In this document: one piece after another, positions 19,701-31,700 of the stretch
How the letters are laid out: every line of letters starts with the position of its first letter
Numbering within the stretch: position 1 is the first letter of the stretch
Assembly: GCF_022682495.2 (NCBI RefSeq)
Contig: NC_071393.1
Location: 115,584,239-115,648,238 of the forward strand
Reading direction: 5' to 3'
Origin: Desmodus rotundus
Taxonomy: Eukaryota; Chordata; Mammalia; Chiroptera; Phyllostomidae
DNA: 64,000 nt
Position numbers and translations under genes: made by a program
Notes under the pieces: model-generated
Database searches by the model: none
What the model was told of the DNA's origin: nothing
Seen by the model: the letters and a program-made list of their open reading frames with translations, nothing else

Positions 19701-22700
19701 TCCTTCGAGGGTTTTTTCATTAGGTAAGAAAACTGAAACCATTCCTAGAGCCAGCCCCATTAGTTTCTAAAAACCCTAACAAATGTAAAGACAGTAAATA
19801 ATTGTCTAGTTTCCTAAGATTTTACAATCCTAGAGTCTCAAAATTGGAGGAAGTTTAAGGATAACCTAAACAAACATTTGGTAATTTCTTGGCTTCTTGA
19901 GATGAGCTGGAATCAGGGGAAAGGAATTCTTAAGCTCTGGTGATTCAAGATCAAACTTAGAGGGATGTAGTCACTGTTTCATGCCAACTACTCATGCCAA
20001 CCTGCTCTGTGGGTGGGAGTCTGGCTGTGTAGTTTAATAAATTGGGCAAGTGATGTATGGGGCCTTAGTCCCTCCTCTGTAAAGAGAGGGATGGAGAAAC
20101 CACATTGAGCTAATATAGTGCTTGACAAGAAAAAATGTATGTGAAAGGAAAAGTTGGGGATTCATGGTACTTTATGTGGGAAACTTAAAGTTTTTTTTTT
20201 TACAAAGTCTTGTAATTTTTTTTATGATGAAAACATACATGGATTTCTGGCAGCTAACAAGGGGGAGGGGGGAACTATCAGGGCAGTAACATTTACTCAG
20301 GTACTTCTCAGTGCTCTTTTTGTAGAGTAAGCCTGTCTTATTCTAACTTTCCCCCTGACCTTGGTGTCAACTGAAAACTCCCAACCTGGGGACATTTTAC
20401 ACTGTATGACCATTTTGTGTTTAAGTGCTTACAATTTTAGCAACAATTACACAGAATAAAGTGAACTCATTTTGCCAAGATCCTGGGGTGGGGGGGAAAT
20501 GCTATAAGAAAGAAAGAATTTAAATTATGGGGAGAAAACAGCTCCATCAAGGTCCTGAGAGTACTATTTTTAGGAAACACTATTCAAATTTTGACTGACT
20601 CCATAACTATTTTTAGAAAAATTGGGAGATTGAGAAAAGAAAAACAAGCCACACCAGCCTACCACCCAAACTGTGTGAATTTTCTCTTACTTTTTCCTTT
20701 GTGTATCTTAACTAGTTCTAGTATTGGCAAATGTGTGATTTTTGTATTTTGTTTTTGGAATTTGTCATTAGCATTTTTCTTTGTTGTTACCTTGTTTTCA
20801 TAACCATATTTTTAAGTGACGTAATTTAGTGAACATTTCTAATTACTGGGTCATTTAATCCCTGATTGTTAGGTATATATGTGTATTTACATGTTGCTTG
20901 CAGTTGCTTATTATCACAGATGATAAGATGAAATTCTTTGGACATACAGATTTTCCCATATTTGAGACCTTTTCTTAGGACAGATTAGTAGAAATTCTAC
21001 ATCAAAGTGTAACTTTATTGGTTTTGATACCCATTGGGCTTGTTCTGTTTTCAAACGAGTGTTTTAGGCCGAATTCTTAATTTGCTTGCTTGTTGTGGAT
21101 ATACAGATGTGGGCAAAAGTAGGTTTACAGTTGTTTGTATGGAAAAAGACATGTAGGTTATGATTATTAAAATAGCTTTATTAACTCAGAAGAGGGTTGC
21201 AACTGTAAACCTACTTTTGCCACACCTGTATAAAGAAGGCTTTGTTTATTTAGCTACGTTTTTTCTCTACTCTTAATTCTGTTTCTCTTTGTCCCCTTTT
21301 TCCCGTTTTAGGCTACATTGATTACGCACCCACCCAGGACACCATCTTACAGGAAAAGCATAGCATTTCCTAGAGGAATATGACAGTAAACAGGAAGGTG
21401 TCATTGACTCTGAATTAAAATTTTAACCTGCCCCCCGAACAGCTACAGGATTTGGAAGCTGAATCAATGTTATCAGATGAGTTAGAGTCCAAACCAGAGG
21501 TGAGCCCCGCAGACTGTCCTCCCTGTGGTGGGCCGCGTTCAGAGTCTGTCCTTCTCAGTCGGGGGGCCAGCAGACTTTGCTGTGATGGGCCCGAGGGTAA
21601 AGTTTAGTCTTTGTGGGATGTATTGTTTTGAATTTAACTACTGGTTTATTATTTTTCTGTTACTAACTGCTTTTTCAAAGACTTAATTCCATTTTTACCT
21701 CTTATGACTTTTAATATTATTTAAATAAGTGTAAAATTATACATCTAGATAATATAATTATATGAAAAACTCTTATCTATGTCATACATGTGTAATATGG
21801 GTATACGAATGTAAGTATTTACTACCACAAACCATTCTTTTATTAATTTTGCAGATATCTAAAAGTATTTTTTAATGTAATTAGAAGACTTAACCATTTT
21901 AATTTTTTTTTTCATTTTAATTTAAGTATATCTGTGTTATATAATGGAAAGGTCACTGAGTTTGGAATCAAATTACTTAAGTTTGAAGACTGACACTGCT
22001 TCTAACCAGTCTTCTGACTCGAGAAAAATTATTTAGTGTCTTCAGCTTCATTCCTGATCTTTAAAATACATGTTCGAGCTTTCTGAGTTACAGTGAGGGT
22101 TAAAGGAGCCAATACATAGAAAAGTGCTTTATAAAAATGTAATCAGCACAGTGTGGTTGAATTTTTAATAGCTATTGTTTAAAAATAATTATTTTTGTTA
22201 TTTCTTTGTTTGTTGGAAATAACAAAGGTTAAATTAATTATATAATTCAACCTTTCTCTAGAACAGATGTCTTGGTAAAAATAACTTTAAATTTTATTTG
22301 TCATTAATCTAGTTTTTAAATGAATGTGGCTGAGACAATCAAGGCTTAATCACATCATCAACTTTTGGTAAATTCAGAGGTTTATATTCACTTCTAACAA
22401 CTTGTATTTCTCAATGTTATTTCCCCTCCCTCCACCTCCTAGCTCCTGGTACAGTTTGTTCAGAATACGTCCATCCCATTGGGACAGGGGCTAGTAGAAT
22501 CAGAAGCTAAAGATATTACTTGCTTGTCCCTCCTTCCGGTGACTGAGGCCTCAGAATGCAGTCAGCTGATATTACCAGGTAACACTTTAGATCACTACGG
22601 ATAAAATAAATGAGTCATAAGAACTTAGCCTCCTCTGTGGCACCAGGGGAATGGGATACGGATTTTATAACTGACTGGTGGAAACCAAACATTTGGAATC

Positions 22701-25700
22701 ATGGAGAAAAATGAGCCATAGGAGTTGTAAGTGCACTGGTAGTTTATGCCATAGGAGTGGGTATGATAACCCATAGAGTGTGAGCCTGAGGAGAAAAGAA
22801 GGCTAAGGTAGAATGCCCTGGAACTCCCTATTCAAGGTACAAGGTAAGGCAGGAGAGCCTGTGAAGGAGGGGGAAAGGAAAGGCTAGAGGAGTATGAGGA
22901 ATATTGCACAGAGTACAGACATGGAACCCACGGCAGTAGTCAGTGTGTCAGATGTTCCTAAGAGGCCCACTGAGAGAGGGTCATCAAGGCCATTGTTGAC
23001 CTTCAGGGGGCCTGTTCTGTGGAAAGGGGGTGGACAGCCAGGCGGCAGTGGGTTGAGATATTAGTGTGAGGTACGGATAGTTAAGTATTTACACTTCGTA
23101 AAGACTCTCCTGCTATGGGAAGGAAAAAGAGAAGGATGTAAGATAGATGAAAGAATTCTTTTCTCAGATTTGAAATATTTAAGGGTGTTTTTATGCTAAA
23201 AGGAAAGAGCCAGTTAGAGAAGCTGCAGATCTGAAGTGTGGATGATGGCGAGGAGGCTTCGGGAGAAGTAGAATGAAGTAGAACGCGTTGGATGGGGACA
23301 GGGCAGTCCTATCACTCGACTGCTGTCAAGGAGAAGGTTATTTTTAGATGCAATGAATTCTTTGTTTTCTGGTCCTTGTTTTAAAATTTGGAATATTAAT
23401 GTTAAATCAGGGGAGGATCAATATCAGCCTATTGGTGAGAAATTATTTGTTATAAAGTCTTCTGGTTACTGTCTTCTAGTGGTCTTTTTTCTTTGAGTTT
23501 TTAAGTGACTTTAAAATCTATTTAAATGTTCAAAGATTCAAGAAGGGCAGATGTTATGAACCAACCAATATTGACTTACGGTTTCTGTGAGTAGCTCCTT
23601 GGTTTTCCACACTTTTCCCTCTCAATTCCCATTTTTCTACTAGTGTATTGGGAGTCTTTCCAGGTACTTAGGATTTTCAGTATGAGAAAATTTCCATGTG
23701 CCAATAAATTTTGATCTTCATTAGGCTTTTTCTGTCACTTTTCTCTCCCAATTTTAATTTATTGAATAAATGTTTAACAATAATAAAGGAAATGAAAACA
23801 GAAACAAAAGCATCTATCCTCTTTTTCACATTGCCTTTTTTAGTTTTAATTTTGATTTAAAGCATTTCGAGAACCAATAGATAATAACTCATGTACTCAC
23901 CTCCCAGTTCATAAAATATAGTATTACAGTAGCGAATGTGTCTGCACATACCTCCCCAATCTCATTCCCCTCCCTCTTAAGTATGTGTGTATCATTCCAT
24001 GCGTGGCCTGCGTGCTTTCTTGTCACTTGGGGTATGTGACAGATACAGAGAAGTACAAAACCATATGGGTGTACATATTGAAGAGTTACTGTAAAGGGGA
24101 CACCCGCCACTTACTTAATCAAGAGGTAGAACATTGCCAGCTCCTGAGCCATCCATGGGCTCCTCCCTGATAAAGACAAGCTCCGTTGTCCCATAGGTCC
24201 CCACTGTCCTTAACTTTTGAGACAATTTTTGTTTGCAAGTAACCGCCCAAGTCTAAGTAGTACAGTTTTAATTTTAGCTGGTTTTGGACTTTAAATTAAT
24301 GGAATTGTACGCATGTATATTGTTGTACCCTTTTTTTCCCTCTGTTTTTGTGAGATTCATCCTTGTGGGTAGCTGTGGTTTGTTTCATGAGCGGACCACA
24401 ACAGTCATGCTACTGTTGATGAATATGCAGTTATTTTCCCAGTGCTGTTCTGTGATAAAACTGTGTCTCTATGAACTTTCTTTGAAAAGTAAATTGTTTT
24501 GCAATAAAATATACATAACAAAACTTATCATTTTAGCGAGTTAAAATCTAACTAGTTCTACAGCATTAGGTACATTTATATTGTTGTGTAACTTCATTAG
24601 GCTCTGAAATGGCCATACTGTCCCTAGGCTTGCACTTTTATTCCTGTAATCTTATCTGTTACCTCCTTAAAATAGGAAAGAAGGGTTGTCTGCATTCGAT
24701 AAAGATGAACCCCTGAAAACATTGGTGTAGTGCAGTTCCTTGTCATATTGCAGCCAAAACCTTTGTAAATTGATGTCCTCCCTTGCAGGAAAATTAGAGA
24801 GAGTATCTGATTATTTCTTTGCCTCCAGTGTAAACCCAGACTGCAATGAAATAGATCAATGATTCCATAAAAAGTCAGTTTTTTCCCAGGCTGTGTTTTT
24901 CTCTTTCCCCTATTGACTCACCAGAACTGTCACATACATGATATAAAAATTAAAGGGAGTGATCTCTCCCCAAGAAACATAAGTTAAAATTTAGATCGTG
25001 TTCTTAAGTTAGTATTCACTGTGTAACCACACTTTTCAATCAGAAAGTGCCGACTTCTGGCCTCACCAGGACAAAGTCCGTAAGTACAGATGTGGATGGC
25101 GGAGGCCAGGTGTTGGAGGAGCACGCCCCTCGCTTTGGGCCTGCTTCCCGTTAGAACTTAAAGCCACCTCTGTGTTCTTTTCTTAGGCAAATTTTGTGTT
25201 TGCAAAATGAAAATGCTGTCTGTTCCTGTAAGGATGTTAGGTTCTAAGGGACGTTTTAAAGGGTATCAGGTGAGATCTTTGGAGGTAGGTGCTTCCTAAG
25301 TCTGTGGTGTTTTCTATTTACTAGATGATACTCCAAATCATACCAACTCCTCTAAGGAGGTCCCTTCTTCAGCTGTGCTGAGAAGCCTGCAGGTGAATGT
25401 GGGCCCAGACGGAGAGGAGACGCGGGCTCAGACTGTACAGAAGTCTCCAGAGTTTTTGTCCACTCCAGAGTCTCCTAGCTTGTTGCAAGATCTGCAGCCA
25501 AGTGATAGCACTTCTTTTATTCTTCTTAACCTAACAAGAGCAGGTAATTTTTTATCCTTTTCTGAGCTCTACTCATGCTTAAAATGGAATGAAGCTGTAT
25601 TATTTTATTATTTTGGAGACTTGATGTAGTCTAGTGACCAATTCAGTATGGAGAGAGAGAGGGTGGACTGTAGGACGACTCAGAAGTTTCTTGTTTGGGA

Positions 25701-28700
25701 AATGAGGTGATGCTGGTCACCGAGATAGTGAACACAGAAAGAACAGGGTTGGGGGTGTTGATTAGTTCCCATTTGTGCCTATTGATGTTGAAATGTGGGA
25801 GGGACATTCAGGGGGAGGTGTCCTTTAGCGATAGAAACAGAAGTCCAGGGTTCTAGAGAGGTCTGGAGGGAAAGAAGTAGGTCTGGTGCTTATCAGCGTT
25901 TAGGAAATGTACGAGACAGTGAGTAGGATTCTTTGATTCAGGAGTAGTCTGGAACAGCGGTCCCCACCTTTTTGGCCCCAGGGGTTGGTTTCATAGGAGA
26001 CAGTTCTTCCTCGGACTGGACCAGGGCTAGGGGATGATTTCAGGATGATTCAAGCGCATTACACTCAAGCTCACCTCCTGCTGTGCGGCCCGGTTCCTAA
26101 CAGGCCTGGAGGGGTACCAGTCCTCGGCCTGGAGGTTTGGGAACCCTGGTCTAGAACGTAAAGAGAAAAGTAGGCAAATCTGGGATCCTGAATAAAAAAA
26201 GCCAAACATTTATGAGTGACAGAAAAGCAGGAAGGAGTTGCTAGAGAGGGATAAAGAAACCAGAATGAGAAATGTGGTCACCAGAGGGAAAAGGGGTAGG
26301 GAGGAGGTAGTAAGGGGTAAAAGGGGTCCAGTGTATAGTGATGGAAGGACTTCGGTGAACACACAATGCAATGTACAGATGATGTCTTCTAGAACTGTGT
26401 ACTTGAAACCTTTCTAATTTTATTAACTGATGTCACCCTAATAAATTTAATGAGAAAGCAGAATGTGAGTGGTGTGGAGCAAGCCAAGGGGGGAAAACGT
26501 TTTAAAGAAAGAAAGGTACTAAATCATGCCAAATGCTTCAGAATGGGCTGGTGAGGTGAGGACTGGGAAGTGTATGTCTGGTGACCTTGGCGAGCGCAGC
26601 GGTTTTGCAGTGGCTGAGGTGGAGGCTGGGGTTAAAGAGATGGGGAGTGGATGGCAGGTGAGAAAGTGGGTATGCAAGGTAAAGTTCCGCTTGTTCAAGA
26701 AAGTTGACTTTGAAGCAACAGGTGAAAGTGACAGCTAGAGAAGTACTTGGGACTTTCTATTCTTTAAAAAAATAAAAATAAAGATGGGAGAGACTTGAGC
26801 TTGACAGATTTAAAGTCTGTAGAGAGGAGTCAGCTGAAGGAGACATGCAGGGATCATGGAAGGATAGGATGGGGTGAGGGTTCGCCTGGTTGCCAGGAAG
26901 GACAGCTGTGCCTGTGAAAAAGAAGGAGGTAAGGTAGAGACAAGCCTGTGGGCTGGGAGTAGAAAGGTGATAACCTAATCTTGTGTGAGAACTGAAACTT
27001 GAGGTGAGAGGTGAAGGGCTGGGATAGCTGGTGCAGGACACACGGGTTTCTGCACCAGGGCCAATAAAAGGGTTACTTCATGGCTAACTGCCTTGTATCC
27101 TCTTGTTCTTCCAGGCCTGAGCTCTTCAGCCGAGCACTTAGTGTTTGTACAAGATGAGGCCGAGGATTCAGGGAATGATTTCCTCTCCGGTGAGAGCACG
27201 GACAGCAGCATTCCCTGGTTCCTCCGGGTTCAGGAGTTGGCCCACGACAGTTTGATTGCTGCTACTCGTGCGCAGCTGGCAAAGAATGCAAAAACCAGCA
27301 GCAATGGTGAGACCCCTGTGGTGTTTTCCAGTACTCTGTGCAGAGATTTTGGTAATGCAGTGGTTATATTTTGAGTTCTGGTTTTCTGAAACTAAATTGC
27401 TCCTCATGGCAGTTTAGCAGTTAGCTGTGAGGTCTGTAGTATTGTTTCTTTTGCATTCAGCATGTCTGTACTACTTCCTCTCCCGCTTTCCTCTATCCAG
27501 GGATTTTCAGAGCATGGTCCTTGGGTTGTCAGCATCACCGAGGAACTTAGTTAGCAGTGCAGGTGCTCAGGCCTTGTCCTGAATCAGATGTTTGCTATCT
27601 TTCAGGAAGGAGCCCTTTTGGTGGTTGGGACGGATGTTAGAGCTTCAGGGCCACGGCTTTGTGTAGCCACACCGAAGCCCCTGCAGAGCCTTTGCCATGT
27701 AGCATGCCTGTAACTTTCTTTTTGTAAATAAGATAAAGTTTAAAAGTTACAGAGGCAAAAAGAAGGGCATTGGAAGAAATGGACTCAGGGAACAAGTTAC
27801 AGAGGCAAAAGGAGGGCCCTTGGAGCTTAGGAGAGAGAAAGGGAAAGGTACAAGGCACCTGGGGGAGGAGAAGGGGGGAGAAAGGCACGTGCTGCCAGGA
27901 GGAGAGTGCCTGCGTTAATACTTTTGTTTTAGATTTGCCACTGTGTTTTCTCATTCACCTGTAACGATTAGGGTTATTGTGTTGGCCAAAAAGTGAGTTT
28001 TTTCTGTACTGTGGCTCTAGCAGTGCTTAGTTGTCTTTAACTTCATTCGAAACAATTTGGTTAGATTGTATTGTGACAGCTCTCATATCAGCATGTGTTT
28101 AAAAAAACTTACCAAAATTGGTGGATTTTTGTGCAGCTATTTTAATGTTAAAGATGGAATAAGATACACAACATTTCAGTGTATTATGTTTTATTATTTC
28201 AAGAAGGGCAACTGAAATGCCAAAAAAAAAAAAAAAAAGAATTGTGTAGTGGATGGATAAGTCACTGTGACAGAGCGAATGTGTCAGAAGTGGTTTGCAA
28301 AGTTTCGTGGTACTATTGACATTTTGGCCAAATAATTCTTTGCTGTGGGGCTGTCTTATGCATTGGAAGATGTTTAGCAGCATCCTGGTCTCTACCCACT
28401 AGAAGCCAATAGTGGGAGATAGCCGACATACTCAAAATAGCCAAATCAATAAAGTTACTGGTGAAAATGAAAAATGTGTCTTCTATTTTATGGAAAAAAC
28501 TAAACAGACTTTTTGGCCAACCCAATGGTACTATATTTGCCCGTGAGAAGCAGTGTAGGGAGGGGACTTGGGATTTGGACTCTAGGGGCATGAGATCTGT
28601 CTCTGGTGCCATCATTTATTAGTTCCTTGCCTGGGGAATATAACCTCCCTTAGCTTCAGTTTTCTTATGTTCAGAGCAAAGAGATCAGGTAGCTTACCTG

Positions 28701-31700
28701 AGTGGGTTGTTATGGAGATTAAATAAGATCCTATCTGTAAAATGTCTTATAATCAGTAAAGCATTGTATGGGTGTTTTTATTACTCTAAAAATACGTTTC
28801 TTTGCTACCTAACAACTACCTGAGGTACTTGAGAATAAGGTGAGTCCAAATATATGATAATCTTCCATTTCTCAGTGAAATGATTCCCTAAAAGCCTTTT
28901 GGGGGGCTAAGTGTGATTTATAAACTTTTAGGCATGTAGATAAAATTGAACATTGCAAATTGCTATTTGAGAATTTTATTTTGGTTACACATTTTAAATT
29001 ATATAGAACATATTAATTTAATGTTGCTTTTTACACACTACCATGTAATGAAATGATTTTACTCAATATTTTAATACATTTAAACAAATACCTTTAGCAT
29101 TACTAAAGCCACTTCGCGAGTCCTGTAGCACAGTTCATTGAAGGAGATCATCTCGCCCTGGCTGGGTGGCTCAGCTGGTTGGAGTGTTGTCCCGTGCACC
29201 AAAGGGTTGCAGGTTTACTTCCCAGGTAGGGTACACACCTAGGTTGCAAGTTCAATCCCCAGTCAGAGCATATACAGGAGGCAAACCAATCGATGTTTCT
29301 CTCTCACATTGATATCTCTCTGTCTCTCCCTCCACATCTCTAAAATCAATAATCTATTCTCGGGTGAGGATTTAAATTTCTTTTAACAAAAGCAAATCAG
29401 CTTCACATCCATCTAAGTTTATTGAGATGCAAAAATATTTTAATTTTGCATTTGCTGCTTGTATCAGGGGTCAGCAAAGGTCCATGGACCAAATACACAC
29501 CTGTTTTTGTAAATTAAAGTTTTTTGAGAATACTAGCATGCCAGTTAGTTCTATAAATTGTCTATTGTGGCAACTACCATGGCAAAGTTCAGTGGTTGTG
29601 ACAGACCATATAGCCCTCAGAGTAAAAAATAGTTACTGTGTGGCCTTTACAGAAGAAGTTTACCGATCCCTGCTCTGTATGATACCCACATGCAAAAGGT
29701 CCTCCCGTAACTGTAAGACCTTTAAAGTGTTTACAGTTGTTACTCAACCTCAGCAGTTTCTTTGTCTCTGGTTTTTTTAGTGTGTGAACCAGTTGACTAG
29801 GTGACCTCTGAATATCCGAAACTATCATTGGTTGAAGTCATTTTAAGCTAATATGTCTTCTGCAAACAATACTTTTTTTCCAAAAGCAGAGTGGTTGAGG
29901 GAGCACTTTAGTGAGCGGTTTAGAAGGACTCAAACACAAGGCCACTCGCTCCTTCCTGAGGGGTTTTCTCCTGCCTCAGGATTTCATCAGCACGCTCATC
30001 GTGTCTGTGGGCTCAAAGGCACCGAGCCCCGCTGTCGCTGGTTAGATCTTGCACTGGCCAGGGTTTCCGCAGACATTTCGGTAGAAATTAATTCGGCGGA
30101 ACTGTAGAATTTGGAAATTTCCTTTACAGTATATGGTGCTTAAATTTTACCTATGTACAAATACTACTTTTTCAATTAAACAAAAGGACTGTGGGACAAT
30201 TATTGTAAAAGAAACACGTTAACCAACAGAAGGCTTCTCAGATGTTACTTGGACCTTGGAGCAATGAGCTTTATGAGTAGCGTCTGATTAAGTACAGCAA
30301 GAGAAGGCAGGGCCGGCAGGGAGAGAGTCGGGTTAATAGATGGGACGGGCACTGCTCAACGGCCGGGTTCCAGGCAGTGTGACAGCTACAGCTTACATGC
30401 CTACGTCTTGGCTTTTGAGGGAAAGTTGGAAATTAAATCTTATCCCCAAGGTATGTGTACATGGAGAGATAGACTATACACGCCTACAGCAGAATGAAAT
30501 GAATGCTTTTCTGTATCGATGTCCAACTGTGTCGGAAACAAAATGAAAGAAAAGGAGCACCATCTGCTACTTTGGAATTTATATAAATTTTTAATTAACT
30601 GATTTATTTAAATTTAAGGGAGGTACTGCACTGTGTGCTTCTCTCCTCCCCTCCTTTTATTCTATCGAACAAAAAACTTCAGTAGGTATTATCTCCCACG
30701 TTTCACAGTGTGGTTAGAAATTTAAAAACCTGCTGAGTTTTTGCATTCTTTATTTTATAACTGAAGAGGGGCGGTACAGGACATTGGAAGGTGGTTCGTA
30801 CTCTCTGGAATGACAGGCACACTCAAACTGACTTCAGGAGACAGAAACCTAAGAATGCCATCTACAAGAGAAATTAACTCCTGTAAGCCCAGAGCTAGGC
30901 TGGAATGACTGTTCCTCTTTAAACACAAGATTTTGTTGCCTGGAACTTTAAGTCATCTTCTCTAGCGCTCTACTCTGGGTGTTGATATACCTGCCCTCCC
31001 ACCAATCTCTGTAATGCAAAATAGGTGTAACTCTGCCTTTGGATAGGAAACCAAAGAATGGACATTTTGTACTTCTGCCAGAGGCCTAGTCTTGTGCAAC
31101 AAAGCGTCATGGCTTTGGGGGTTCTCTGGAGTAAAGGGATGGGGTAGAGCACTCTCACTTCTTTTGTTAAGTGGGTACAAAGCTATTTGGGGAAGAGGAA
31201 GATGGATATTTGATCATTGGTCACTAGGACTAAAACAGAGCAGCTTTATTATTTGAACCAAAGTACCTGAGCAGGGTCCTTTCCTGGATTACAAATATGT
31301 GACTGTCTTATAGGGGAAAACGTCCACCTTGGTTCTGGTGACGGGCAACCCAAAGATTCTGGGCCCCTCCCTCAAGTGGAAAAGAAGCTCAAGTGCACAG
31401 TGGAAGGCTGCGACCGGACGTTTGTGTGGCCAGCGCACTTCAAGTACCACCTCAAAACCCACCGGTGAGCAAATCCGAGACTCCGTACTCGGAGCCACAG
31501 CACATTGCTGCTTCCAGAGGAGCTCGTACCCGCAATGTGACAAACGGAAGGCAGACAGGGGCTGCCGCTCTTTTGTGGTTAAGGTGTCTTGTTCTCTAGG
31601 AGGAAGATCTTCATTGTCTCATCTCATTCTTGACATGTATTTAGTAAGACACTTGCACCTAAGTGAGCTGCAGCAGGAGTTCTCAAGTCACGTTATAAGC

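Larger units (their letters stand above)
10308..21311 (+). other. ZNF410 intron 1 (about 11 kb)
   Basis: The first 400 bases belong to the CpG island. The rest is L2 (11310-13480), L1, MIR, two VES SINEs, a hAT element and a mariner MITE. No exon-like conserved frame was recognised, apart from a weak 30-base candidate at 15272-15301. The blocks 15000-15780, 16000-16700, 17000-17760 and 19550-21100 show nothing I can name. Confidence 0.75.
27307..31313 (+). other. ZNF410 intron 5
   Basis: Holds the mariner/MER20 composite, a MIR, a VES SINE and a hAT element in 27977-29672. 29700-31300 has short ORFs with no recognisable product. Confidence 0.7.
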
